DNA of 64,000 nt, taken from NCBI GenBank assembly GCA_030068075.1, contig CM057841.1, positions 7,945,565 through 8,009,564 of the forward strand, in the 5' to 3' direction. The position numbers and the translations under genes are program-made. Positions 1-10,715 of this stretch are shown in pieces (position 1 is the stretch's first letter; each line of letters begins with the position of its first letter). The notes beneath the pieces were generated by a model, which had not been told where the DNA came from, ran no database searches, and saw nothing but the letters and a program-made list of their open reading frames with translations. The DNA is from Paguma larvata. Taxonomy: Eukaryota; Chordata; Mammalia; Carnivora; Viverridae.

Positions 1-1192
1 TGTTTGCACCTCCCCGCTGTGGTCCCCGAGCTCCCTCGGCTCTTCACCAGGCCCTCGGGGGCCTCCAGGTCTCAGGGGAGCCTTGCTCCCGCCCTGCCCC
101 GTAGTAGTCGTCCTGCCAGCCCTGCGGGAGGCCGCGCCTGCACCCACCGAAGGGGTTAACCTCAAGCAGCGCAGACGCCCGAGTTCCTTCCAGACACGGC
201 CGGCTCCTTGCCCTTGGACATCTGTGAGCCCAATGCCGAGCTGGGGCCAAGGCCTGGCTGGGAGGTAAACAGACAGACTCCGACCTCAGGGAGGCCGCCC
301 CCCGTTCCCCCCCCCACCCCCTGCCTGGCTGGGCCATCACGGGCAATGCGGGGAGTGTTCGGATCCTCCCCGTGGAGGGCTCGGCAGAGGCTGCAGGAGG
401 ACGGGGTCTTTAGCTGCCGCTACTCCCCGCTCTGCTTCTCCTATCTTTTCCCGAGTCTGTCACCCCCAGGACCTCTGTGCCCCAGCCACACACGGGACAG
501 GCCCCGGGCCCATCCCCTCGAAGCCCTGCACACGCGCCTGTCCTGTCAACAGCAAGACAGGAGACAGACTTGCTCTGTGTCCCTGCGGGCGCCCGCAGCT
601 GAACCTGAGAATAACATTGAGCCTCTGGGTCTCGTCCCAGCTGAGCTGGAGGTCACTGCCTGCTTGGAGCTGCCCCATCCCTTCCACCGTCTTCTCTCAT
701 ACCTGCCGGGAGGAACTGCCCAGAACCCAGCCTCCTGAAACTCGCTCTGCACAGAGAGGCAGGGAGACCTGGGCGCCCAGCACACGAATCGCCCTGTTCC
801 CAGCTGCGACCCGGGACAGCTCCAGGACCCTGGACACCAAGGCACGGGAGCAGCTCAGCGTGTGGCCCCCAGGTCCTCTAACGGCCCCCTCTTCAGCGCA
901 TCGGTGAGGCAGGGCTTCCTCCCGAGGGTCCCGAGGGTGACGGGGAAGTGGAGTCGATAGCAGTTTTTCAGTCACGCACATTCACTGCCTGGGGGACAAG
1001 GACGCACTGGCACAGGCCCCAGGGGGGCGGCCCCCAGGAACACAGTGGACGGCCTGGGCGCCTGACAAGAGGAAACGGTGACTCATGGTTCCCGCAGGCG
1101 GATTCGATGGGCTTGTTTGAATAATTCTATAGGTCAGAAGGGAACTCTTCGTCTGCTCAGTCTTCCCTAATAAAATACCATCAGGGCGCCAG
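1..1192. other. Intergenic, no gene recognised
   Basis: GC-rich DNA without a recognisable coding exon. The reading frames here have no signal peptide, domain or family resemblance and overlap each other on both strands. No clear repeat was recognised either. Confidence 0.5.
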
Positions 1193-1365
1193 GGAGGCCC
1201 GGTCGGTTAAGCCTCCGATGTTGGTTCAGGTCATGATCTCAGGGTTCATGAGTTCCAGCCCCGACGTCGGGCTCTGTGCTGTCAGCACAGAGCCTGCTTG
1301 GGATTCTCTCTCTGCCTCTCCTCCTCTCTCTCTCTCTCAAAATAAATAAATAAGCATTTTAAATA
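1193..1365 (+). repeat. Felid CAN-SINE (tRNA-Lys type)
   Basis: The tRNA-like head (degenerate, GGGCGCCAGGGAGG) is followed by the GGTCATGATCTCAGGG box, the CT-rich stretch and an AAATAAATAAATAA tail. The tail runs straight into the AAAAT microsatellite that follows, so the microsatellite probably grew from it. Confidence 0.9.
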
Positions 1366-1487
1366 AGATAAAATAAAATAAAATAAAATAAAATAAAATA
1401 AAATAAAATAAAATAAAATAAAATAAAATAAAACAAAATAAAATAAAATAAAATAAAACAAAATAAAATAGAACAAAATAAAATACC
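1366..1487. repeat. (AAAAT)n microsatellite
   Basis: About 24 units of a 5-bp AAAAT/TAAAA repeat with a few AAAAC interruptions. It is a poly-A-tail-derived expansion of the preceding SINE. The reading frame across it gives a meaningless Phe/Tyr/Ile-rich peptide. Confidence 0.95.
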
Positions 1488-3949
1488 ATAGACCAGGGGT
1501 GCCTGAAGCTCTGGAGGCTGGGAAGTCTGAGATTACAGAGTGAGCAGAGCTGGTTCCCGGTGAAAACATGCTCTCTGGCCGGTAGGCGGCCACCTTCTCA
1601 CTATTTCCTTGAATGACCTTCCCTCTTTGCAAGGACGGGGACAGAGGGAAGGAAAGGGGAGGGAGGAAGGAAGAGGGATCGCTCTCTCTTCCTCTTTTTA
1701 TAAGCTCGCCAGTCTTAGGACTCCACTCCATATCGTTTCATCTTAATTATCTCTGAAAATACGATCACGTTGGGGGTTGGGGCTCCAGCATATGAACGGG
1801 GGGGGTGGGGGGTGGGGGGGGGCACCATTCAGTCAAGGTCGTTCAGGTTCCACGGGGTCCCCACGTTCCATCCTTGTCCTCTCCGTAGGCAGTTTCATAT
1901 CCGTCACACGCAAAGGGAGCAAGCCACAGAAGTCATTATATTCTGCATTTCCTCTTTTCGCTCGAAAAACTTATGTCTCCTCTGCCGTCACCTTGTCGTC
2001 AACGAAGCTCGAGGCACAGTTATATTTCCCAGGGTGTTGGAGGAGGCGGAAGCACCCCGGAGTCACGACCTGTCCTGGACAGGCCAGGTCGGTCGTGGCC
2101 GCTGAAGCCTCCTGAGCAGGCTTGTCCCCGTCCCGAGGAGACGGGGCAGGGCGTGGGGGCGCATAGCTCTCTCGTATCATCACCAACTTACTCGTTCACT
2201 TCCAGCCTGAACTCCCGAGGCTCAGCCTGCGACCCCGGGGGGGTGAGAGCCTCTGCCTCAGCGCCGCTGCTGCACCTGCTCACTCCCGATGGCAGGGACA
2301 GCTGCCGCTCCGGGAAGGGATGGGCCCAGGGCTTTGCTGGGATCCCCTCTCTCAAGGAATTACGAGCCGTGGGACCAATAGAAAGTTCCGACAGGAAGGC
2401 GACGTGACATTGCTGTATGTGCACAGAAAAGGAACGTGAAATCTGTTTTCTATCAGAGCTGGGCCGTCTCGGAACACTGTGCTCTCTTGCCATTTTTCAG
2501 AGGCGGCTGCTGAGGTTCAGAGAGGGCAACAGACGTGCCCGAAGGCACCCAGGAAGGCGAGCCTCACTCCCGGGCTCCAGGCTGCCTGCCCACGTCCTGA
2601 CCTTTGCAACCTGCTCTCCGCATCAGCGACCAGCGTGCTCTAACAGGATTTTTGCTGAGCATTAGTTCCGGAGCGGCCCGAGGCGGAGCGAAAGGCGGAA
2701 GCGTATGGAAGAACCCCGAGGGAGTTGACGGGGAAAGACTTCCATGCATTCGTTTCTTCGATGAAACAGAGTGAGCACACTCCCTGGGTGGGGGGCCGCA
2801 CCCGAGACCTGATCTCTCTTCTCCCTGCTTAGGGGCAATTCCGGGATTTCGCGACAGGAGCTAGAACCCGGAAGACCAGGCGAGGTAGGGCTGTTCTTCC
2901 AGGTTTCCGCCTGGTTCCGCGGGCACTGGATCCCGACATCTGCGTTTTGAGAGGACGGGATCCCCCCTCTCCTGGGGCGTGTTGCTGGCCGTTCTCCATC
3001 CCCGCATCGGGGCAGGGCTAGTGCAGTGCTCAGCACAGGCGTCCGTCCGTGAGGGAACGCTCGAATGGATGGATGGAGGCTGTTCCCAACGCTCCTCCCA
3101 ACTCGCAGGGCAAGGCCCCTCCTGAGCCCGTTTCCCAAGGCAGTCTCTTCCTTACAGACGCCCTCGCTTCAGACAGTGCCTCCTCTTGCCACGGCGCGCA
3201 CGCGGGGCTGTGTCTCTTGTTTTTCACGCGCTCTGAGCAGCCTGGACATGTGTCTGCGCGTCCAGGGCTGCCTGACCCTGACATCACCCAGCGTGGTCTG
3301 TTCTGCGGCCGGAAGAGCAATTCGGGCGGTAGGAAACGGGCTTGTGCGATGAGGTTTTGCTACAAAATATCGGGTGTAGACCTGGATGAAAAGCCATCCT
3401 CTCTCCTTGCAGAGGTTCCTGGAATGTTACTTTTAAACGGCCTCCGCTATAACGCTGAGCATGTCCAGAGGGTGCCATGAAACCTCAGCAGCTTACAGAG
3501 GACAAACGAGTATGTCCTTGACTGTGGGGACCCTCGGAGTCCAGTGGGAATCTGCAGAGGCAGAAATGCAGGTTGTGGCCACCAGAGGGCACTCGGGATC
3601 CCTCAAAGTCCTGAGGTAGTAATGATTCCTTTCCTTTTTTTTTTTTTTTTGGTCCCTTTCCATTTTAACAGCAATGATGAGGTTCACAGCCGTCATATTC
3701 CTTTTCTTCTAAAAGGCAGTACCTATTATGCCTGTCGAGGTACAGCCGCTGTACAAAAAAATGGCACACGTGTAACGTGCCATTTAAACTTATGCGTACA
3801 CCCAGAAAATATGACAACAATGCTGGTTACGATCGTGCCCACCACCTCTCAAAAGTTTCCCTGTGCCTCCATGCTTTTTTTCTTTTCTTTCTTTTTTTTT
3901 TTTGTTTTTTTTTTTTGTCTATTGTTGTTATTGGGGAAAAAAAAAAACT
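1488..3949. other. Intergenic, no gene recognised
   Basis: No coding exon recognised. A short stretch near 2500-2570 resembles the conserved core of a MIR SINE. There is a G-rich run at about 1797-1822 and poly-T runs at about 3637-3653 and 3878-3916. Confidence 0.45.
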
Positions 3950-4147
3950 TAACATGAGCATCTGACTCTTGATTTCGGCCCAGGTCATGATCTCACGGTT
4001 TGTGGGTCCGAGCCCCTCATTGGGCTCCATGCCGACAGCATGGAACCCGGTTGGGATTCTCTCTCTCCCCCTCTCTCTGCTCCTCCCCTGTTGGCGCTCT
4101 CTCTCTCAAAAATCAACAAAACTTTAAAAAGTGTTTTTAAAAAAAGA
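3950..4147 (+). repeat. Felid CAN-SINE, 5' truncated
   Basis: It begins inside the head at the CATCTGACTCTTGATTTCGG region and keeps the GGTCATGATCTCACGG box, the CT-rich segment and an A-rich tail. The tRNA-like first 40 bases are missing. Confidence 0.85.
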
Positions 4148-4225
4148 ATAACTATGACTCAAACAATTTGTTAGTGGATACTTAATATGAAAAAATGTAA
4201 ATTGGAACATCGAAAATATAGTGTT

Positions 4226-4443
4226 GGGGGCACCTGGGTGGCTGAGTCGGTTGGGCGTCCAACGTCGGCTCAGGTCACCGTCTCCCGGTTCACGAGTTCT
4301 GGCCCACCTCGAGCTCTGTGCTGACCGCTCAGAGCCTGGAGCCTGCTTCAGATTCTGTGTCTCCCTCTCTCTCTGTCCCTCCCCCGCTCCTACTTGGTAT
4401 CTCTCTCTCTCTCTCAAAAATAAATAAAACATTAAAAAAATTT
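4226..4443 (+). repeat. Felid CAN-SINE
   Basis: Full-length copy: GGGGCACCTGGGTGGCT head, body, CT-rich region and AAATAAATAAAAC tail. Confidence 0.92.
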
Positions 4444-4874
4444 AAAACCACATAAAGCGTTGGAGGGGTTCGAGTGTAGAGTTTTGTACATGATTAAGTC
4501 AAGTTGCTGTCAGGTTACGACAGACCATTACAACGCCGAGATGTTTCATGATCTGTTTTTCTGGAGAGAAGAGTGAGCTCCTGCTGAAGCCAGGATGTGA
4601 ATCTCATCTTCCCGGCTCTGGACTAGCCATTTGTAACTGTACCCTCCAAATCCCCAAACCTCGGAAATTTAGAAAATATATTGTGAGGGACCCAATATGG
4701 TTATTTAATGTGGAGTAATTATTGACTCGGCCCCCAGGTCTGGGGCTCCTGCTAATATGTCTCTGCGTTTGAGTCCCCTTTTAAATTCAGGACATAATTT
4801 GACCTCGCTGTAGATGAGGCGGGTTCCAGGGTTCATACGATGGAGGCCGTGTCACTCTCCTTGCTGTGGTTTTG

Positions 4875-4905
<31 letters not shown>

Positions 4906-6417
4906 TGTTTGGTGTTGCTGATTTTACTCGGCCTGGCTTTTGTCCTCAAATTTCTAAAGGTAGTAGCTGTAGGGTCCACGCTACACAGTTTCCTGCAGAA
5001 ACTGGGGTCTGTGCACTTCCCCGCAGTCCCCTGGCGCCCCCTGGCGGCGGCGCATCTCTCTCCACTTTCCCTGTTCCGTTTAGGGCGCCCTCTGCTGCTC
5101 ACTCAGAGGGTTACCCGGATCGCCGCGCGAGCCACTTCCTCCCTCTCTTTCCAGCCGTCTGCTTTCACACCTGCGGCTCCTTGGCACCTGGCTCCCACCC
5201 TGCCACTCGGAGGCCAATCTCTCTGACAGTCTCGCTACGCAGGAGTGATAAAAGAGAAATAATTATTGCTATGATCCATGTTGTTATTATCCGAGCTATC
5301 GCTATTCCTCTTCCTTCTCCGGGAGCTGGCGGGGGCTTCTGCCTCCCAACCGCTGTAACCCTGACCCCATGAGGACGTAGAGCAAGGTCAGGATCGCTGT
5401 GATTCACAACTTCGTGGCTCCCCATGGTTGTCTGATGCACTTGGGGTAACGAGTTTGCTCAGACAGGGCCTCAGGGACAGGGCTGGGAGTGTCAGCACTC
5501 CGCCGGGTTTGCAGTTCCACAAAGATCCGCGTTAGAATTCCCTGTGGCCTCCCCGCCTGGTGAGCAGGGAGGAGTGGAAGTTTCCTAGTGTCCACTCTGG
5601 CCGCACCGGGCGGAACCTTGCCCTGGGATGGGCTGTGATGTTTTGCTGTCTTGATAAGAAGGTACAAAGACGGGCCCCAGAAAAAGCTTACAGGCTCCTT
5701 GGGACTGCTTCCCAGGCTGCCGCCTGCCCCCAGGGGAGCACAGGGGCTGGCTAAGGGGAGCTACCCCCGGTATCGGCATGCCTGTCTGGAGGGAGTCCAG
5801 GCCCCCACATCTGTCAGCCTTCACAGTTGAGGGATGTTCAGAGGCTGACTGTGCAGGAAACCCTCCCTTCCTGAATAAGGAGACAGGGTTTCAGATGGGA
5901 TACTTCAAGGTATAGGGGATCCGGGAAGGAGCCGGCAGGTCTAGGTCCGGGGTCACCGTGAGGGAATGAGAGTGAGTCTCTGAAGCCTGAGGTATGTTCC
6001 AAGCCTAAGGTCACCTCTTGAGGGTAGGGGCCTCCTGAGGGTCTTACCGCATTGAACGCTTGAATTCTCACCGTGGGCTCTGAATGAAACCAGTTCCGCC
6101 ATATTGGTCCCAATGGACTGGACCAAGCATCATTGGCTACGCACAGTCTGGATACAAGGGAGGGGCATTCTCCTGCAAGGATATGGCCCAAAGCTCCGCT
6201 GGCTAGGGATGCTTCGTGTTGAGTGACGTCAAATAGATCCAATCAGATGGTCTCTGTGGGCAGAGGTTGCTGGTCTCCTACTATTAACCAGCCCCCTTTT
6301 CCTTTCATAAGGACAAAAGAGGTAATAAGGGTACAAGCTCTTAATTAATGGGTAATTTAAGTACCTGTGAAGATTTGTGTCATTTGGTCATACAATTGAA
6401 AGTGTTTTTTAAACATC
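4444..6417. other. Intergenic with a GTT/GCT trinucleotide run
   Basis: No gene recognised. A (GTT)n(GCT)n run at about 4871-4910 yields poly-Cys or poly-Leu in frame on one strand and poly-Gln on the other; these are repeat artefacts and not proteins. The rest is unique or very old sequence. Confidence 0.5.
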
Positions 6418-6634
6418 TGGGACGCCTGGGTGGCTTGGTCAGTTACATGTCCAACTTCAGCTCAGGTCATGATCTCAGGGTTCATGGGTTCGAGCCCCGC
6501 GACAGGCTCTGTGCTGACAGCTCAGAGCCTGGAGCCTGCTTCGGATTCTGTGTCTCCCTCTCTTTCTCTGCCCCTCCCCTGCTCATGCTCTGTCTCTCTC
6601 TTTTGAAAATAAATAAACCTTAAAAAATTTTTTT
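6418..6634 (+). repeat. Felid CAN-SINE (first of a head-to-tail pair)
   Basis: Complete copy from the GGGACGCCTGGGTGGCT head to the AAATAAATAAACC tail. A second complete copy starts at once after its tail, so a later element probably inserted into the A-rich tail. Confidence 0.92.
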
Positions 6635-6635
6635 A

Positions 6636-6858
6636 GGGGCGCCTGGGTGGCTCAGTTGGTTAAGCAGCCGACTTCAGCTCAGGTCATGATCTCACGGTCT
6701 GTGAGTTCGAGTCCCGCGTCGGGCTCTGTGCTGACGGCTCAGAGCCTGGAGCCTGCTTCGAATTCCGTGTCTCCCTCTCTCTCTGCCCTTCCCCTGCTCA
6801 CGCTCTGTCTCTATGTCTCTCAAAAATAAATTTAAAAAAACGTTTAAAAAATTTTTTT
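6636..6858 (+). repeat. Felid CAN-SINE (second of the pair)
   Basis: Complete copy in the same orientation as its upstream neighbour, with an intact GGGGCGCCTGGGTGGCTCAG head and an A-rich tail. Confidence 0.92.
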
Positions 6859-7170
6859 GAAATCTATAAATGCAGTTTAAAATTTTTTTCCCCAAAAGTC
6901 GAGTAAAACATAAAAAGGCTTTTTAAGTATGCCCAGAGGGATTAACCTTTCCTGAAAGCGTGTGGGAGGCACTGGTCACAGTCATTTTCCTATATTACCT
7001 CATTTAAAGCTCACGACAGCCCTACAGAGAGGAAACATTGCATATCCCCACTTTACAGGTGGAGATAGTGAGGCTCAGTGAAGAAATCATTTGCCCAAGG
7101 TGATGTGGCCAGGAAGGACTACATTTGGATTTGAGTCGGGCAGTGTGGTCTGGGATTCTCTCTCTCTCTC
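6859..7170. repeat. Probable MIR remnant in intergenic DNA
   Basis: About 7000-7130 resembles the MIR core and 3' part: a CTCATTTAA stretch, then CCCACTTTACAGGTGGAGA and GAGGCTCAGTGAAG, ending in CCAAGGTGATGTGGCC. The identification is from memory of the consensus. No gene was recognised here. Confidence 0.55.
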
Positions 7171-7380
7171 TTTTTAAAAAAATGTTTTAAATTAATTTTG
7201 AGAGACAGAGAGAGCATGAGCAAGAGAGGGGCAGAGGAAGAGGGAGAGCGAGAATCCCAAGCCGGCTCTGCAAGTTTAGCACGGAGCCCAATGCGGGGCT
7301 CAAACTCACGAAACCATGAGGTCATGACCCGAGGCGAAATCAAGAGTCAGGCACTTAACCGACTGAGCCACCCAGGCACC
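7171..7380 (-). repeat. Felid CAN-SINE with target-site duplication
   Basis: Antisense copy with the poly-T side on the left and CCACCCAGGCACC on the right. The flanks TCTGGGATTCTCTCTCT and TCTGGGATCCTCTCTCT are a near-perfect direct repeat. Confidence 0.92.
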
Positions 7381-8091
7381 TCTGGGATCCTCTCTCTTAA
7401 GCACAGTGTCTCTGTCTCAGAGGGCATCTGTATGACCACCTTCACTTGTGACGCCACCGCGAGTTCAGGGTAACGAGACGACCTGCAGTTTCTATCACTC
7501 ACTGGAAGGACTCACATAACACGCTGAAGATTATTATCCTTGTGGTTAGGGCTCATTGCGGCATGAGGATACAGATTAATGTCACTGAAGGGGAGAAGGG
7601 ATATAGGTCGGGGTCCAGGGCAATCCCAGGGGCGGGCCGTCTCTCCAGTGGCGTCATGGACAGGGTTAGCTCCTCCACGCACGGCTTTGTGACAGGGTGC
7701 TGGCCAGGGAAGCTTGCCAGAGCCTTGACTTCAGAGTTTTTATTAGGGCTCTGTCACAGAGATATGACTCACTGCTCACATGGCTGACCTCAGTCTCCAG
7801 CCCCTCCAAGGACAGAGCTGACACCAGGTGACTCGAAGCCTTCATCATAATTTCCACTCTAAGCTATCTAGCGTGTGCCAAGGCCCCGGGGTAAATGAAG
7901 ACACTCTTATCAGGCAGGACATTCTGAGGACTTAGAGATTCCTTCTAGGAATCGAGGGCAAAACCAGATCTGTCTTTGGCTCAGCTTAAGTTCTTTATTA
8001 CGAAAGTCCGTTTCTGGGACTCCTTTAGCTCCACAAGCGGGACTGGCCGAAAGCCGTTATACTGCTGTTTGTATAAAACCAGAAAATGTTT
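7381..8091. other. Intergenic, no gene recognised
   Basis: No coding exon. The stretch 7530-8030 has the look of an old LTR-type repeat (for example ACACTCTTATCAGGCAGGAC), but I could not assign a family. Confidence 0.35.
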
Positions 8092-8305
8092 GGGGCACCG
8101 GGGTGGCTCCGTCAGTTGAGCTTCTGACTTCGGTTCAGGTCAGGATCTCACAGTTTGTGGGTTCGAGCCCCACGTCGGGCTCTGTGCCCACAGCTCAGAG
8201 CCTGGAGCCTGCTTCACGTTCTGTGTCTCCCTCCCTCTCTGTCCTTTGCCCGCCTGTGTGCTCTCTCGCTTTCTCTCAAAAATAAATAAATAACCATAAA
8301 AATAA
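8092..8305 (+). repeat. Felid CAN-SINE
   Basis: Complete copy with a slightly degenerate head (GGGGCACCGGGGTGGCTC) and an AAATAAATAAATAA tail. Confidence 0.9.
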
Positions 8306-8535
8306 AGTCTTACTTCTCTGAGGGGTATCTATATTTAAAAAAGAAAAAGAGAGAGAGAGAGAAAACGTTGAAAGAGGCAAAATGCTCCCAAATGGGGTAT
8401 AGGTTGAACCAATCAATTCATGGCCAATTCAGTGGGATAGTGCTTGGGCACAAGCAATGAAGCTACAGGAGGGAGGGCTTCAGGAGCTAAGGGCAGGAAA
8501 ACATCTTCGTGTGTTGTTTTCTGGGGACACCACTT

Positions 8536-8754
8536 ATTTTTTTTAAATGTTTATTCATTTTTGAGAAACAGAGAGACAGAGCATGAGCAGGGGAGGGGCA
8601 GAGAGAGAGAGGCAGACACAGAATCCGAAGCAGGCTCCAGGCTCTGATGAGCCATCAGCACAGAGCCCAACGCGGGGCTTGAACCCACAGATCGTGAGAT
8701 CATGACCTGAGCCGACATCGGACGCTTAACCAACTGAGCCCCCCAGGCGCCCCC
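8536..8754 (-). repeat. Felid CAN-SINE with target-site duplication
   Basis: Antisense copy ending in CCCCAGGCGCCCC. It is flanked by GGGGACACCACTTAT on the left and GGGGGCATCACTTAT on the right, which are the duplicated target. Confidence 0.92.
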
Positions 8755-9330
8755 GGGGGCATCACTTATAATCAAATACGCTGAGGGACCATTTGAAGAA
8801 TTTCAATGGTAAGTAACATATGATTTTCCTATTAAAACAAACACAGATGTGTTTTGCAGGAGGTTGCAAATATTCATATGGATTTTCAGAAAACAGTAGA
8901 AGACTTCAGAGACCTCAAACGGACCACTAGATACCCAAAGGTATATATTCACCTGTTTCTGACTAAACTTGGACTTAACATTGGAGAAGCCCAAATAAAG
9001 AAGCATATTTAATGGTATGATACCACCTAGGTAAAAGTCTGCATCTATGCAGAAGTATGTGTAACGTAGCAGAACTGAAAAGTTTCAGACAAAAAAGCTG
9101 GATATATCTCCAAGTGGCCAAACTATTACAGGCGATTTTTTGATAGTATTAATCTGATTATGATAAATAGTTGTGTATTTTATTCATAAAGTGATTTTAT
9201 TTACTTATATTCTTATTTATATTTATAAATGCAAACGTGTATGCTTGCATAAATATTTATATGTACACTTGGAGAAATAATTATCTGTTTATTTATCATA
9301 AATATTAATATATTTACAAATGTATATTTA
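8755..9330. other. AT-rich intergenic DNA
   Basis: No gene recognised. The stretch 9150-9330 is very AT-rich (TATTTATA-type runs) and provided the target for the SINE that follows. Confidence 0.5.
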
Positions 9331-9559
9331 GAGGGGCGCCTGGGTGGCTCAGTCGGTTAAGCATCTGACTTCGGCTCAGGTCATGATTTCACGGTTCATG
9401 AGTTAGAGCCCCGCATCGGGGTCTATGCTGACAGCTCAGAGCCTGGAGCCCGCTTCGGATTCTGCGTCTCCCTCTCTCCCTGCCCTTCCCCTGTTTGCAC
9501 TCTGTGTCTATCTCCCTCTCTCTCTCAAAAATAAATACACATTTAAAAAGTTTTTAAAC
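9331..9559 (+). repeat. Felid CAN-SINE with target-site duplication
   Basis: Complete copy. The 13-bp direct repeat AAATGTATATTTA flanks it on both sides, so this is a clean retrotransposition event. Confidence 0.94.
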
Positions 9560-10171
9560 AAATGTATATTTATAGTAAATAGCTTTAAACTATTTAAATT
9601 AATTACTAAGATAATATTAGTTCTAGTTTTCCTTCTTAAGAATTTTCCGAAATCTCTCCAGTTGATGCATGGCTTTTGCAATTCACAAAGTAAGTAGTGT
9701 TTAGAACATACTCCAAGTCCGGCTTGGAAGACTTGTCGATTGACCCTTTCCGGGGAGCGCCCTCTCTCCTGCCTTCTCAGTCCTTCACCTAGCCCACCTG
9801 GGTCTCTGGGACCCCACGTCTCTCTTTCTCTCCGTGATGTCCCCGGATACAGACTGCCACACGCGCTCAGCGCCACGCCCCCCATGAGCGGGCTGGGCTC
9901 CGCCCCTGCAGGGCTTCTCCAGGACTGAGTCCAACGCCAAGAGTGTTACACATACTGGCTCAGACACAGGAGAGCATGCCTGTACCCACTCCAAATGGCC
10001 GAGTGGAGGAAGATCCCCTGACCCACGGAGAGACTTACAATAAACCCTTAGTGTTCGGGGAGGCGGAAGTAGCACCTTGTAAAATGACACAAGGCAGTTC
10101 AAAATTCGAGATCCGCAGGGAGTAGGAAAAACAAAAACGAACTGTCGCACGTTAAAAAAAATTCTGATGTC

Positions 10172-10396
10172 CGGGCGCCTGGGAGGCTCAGTCAGTTAAG
10201 TGTCCGGCTTCTGCTCAGGTCATGATCTTACAGCTTGTGGGTTCAAGCCCCGCGTAGGGCTCTGTGCTGACAGCTCAGAGCCTGGAGCCTGCTTCGGATT
10301 CTGCGTCTCCCTCTCTCTCTGCCCCTCCCCCACTCACGCTCCGTGTCTCTCTGTCTCTCAAAAATGAATAAACATTAAAAAAAAATTACAAAAGAA
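10172..10396 (+). repeat. Felid CAN-SINE
   Basis: Complete copy with GGGCGCCTGGGAGGCTCAG head and A-rich tail, flanked by similar ATTCTGATGTC and ATGTCTGATGTC sequences. It lies about 320 bp upstream of the CEACAM18 start codon, so it could border that gene's promoter. Confidence 0.92.
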
Positions 10397-10715
10397 ATGT
10401 CTGATGTCTTATATTTAGTGTGTGTTTTGGTATTTTCCAGTTTTCCTGAAAGTAGCATAAGGTGGTTTTTTTTTTTGGTTTTTTTTGGAACTAGGGTAAA
10501 ACTAAGGTGGATAAATAAGAAGCTAAAGCCACCATAAAGTCATAAAGATAACAATTAACTCCTCAGCCCCGCCTGCGCGGGGGTTCAGAGTCCATCCTGG
10601 GACGCAGGTCGGAGACGGGTACCAGGAGTCTGGGGCCGGAGACGCAGGTCTGTGAAGGGGCAGAGGCTGCCCGGTCCCTGGAGAGACACCTAGCCCAGGA
10701 GGACCTGAGCACCCC

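Noticed and set aside
1282..1731. Minus-strand frame with a long Phe/Tyr/Ile stretch
   Set aside because: It is the translation of the AAAAT microsatellite and the SINE.
4840..5226. Frames with poly-Cys, poly-Leu and, on the other strand, poly-Gln
   Set aside because: They come from the GTT/GCT trinucleotide run. No gene context or splice signals surround them.
6636..6710. tRNA-like sequence in SINE heads
   Set aside because: The GGGTGGCTCAGTNGGTTAAG and GGTTCGAG boxes are the tRNA-derived promoter of CAN-SINEs; they do not fold as a functional tRNA and are repeated throughout the window.
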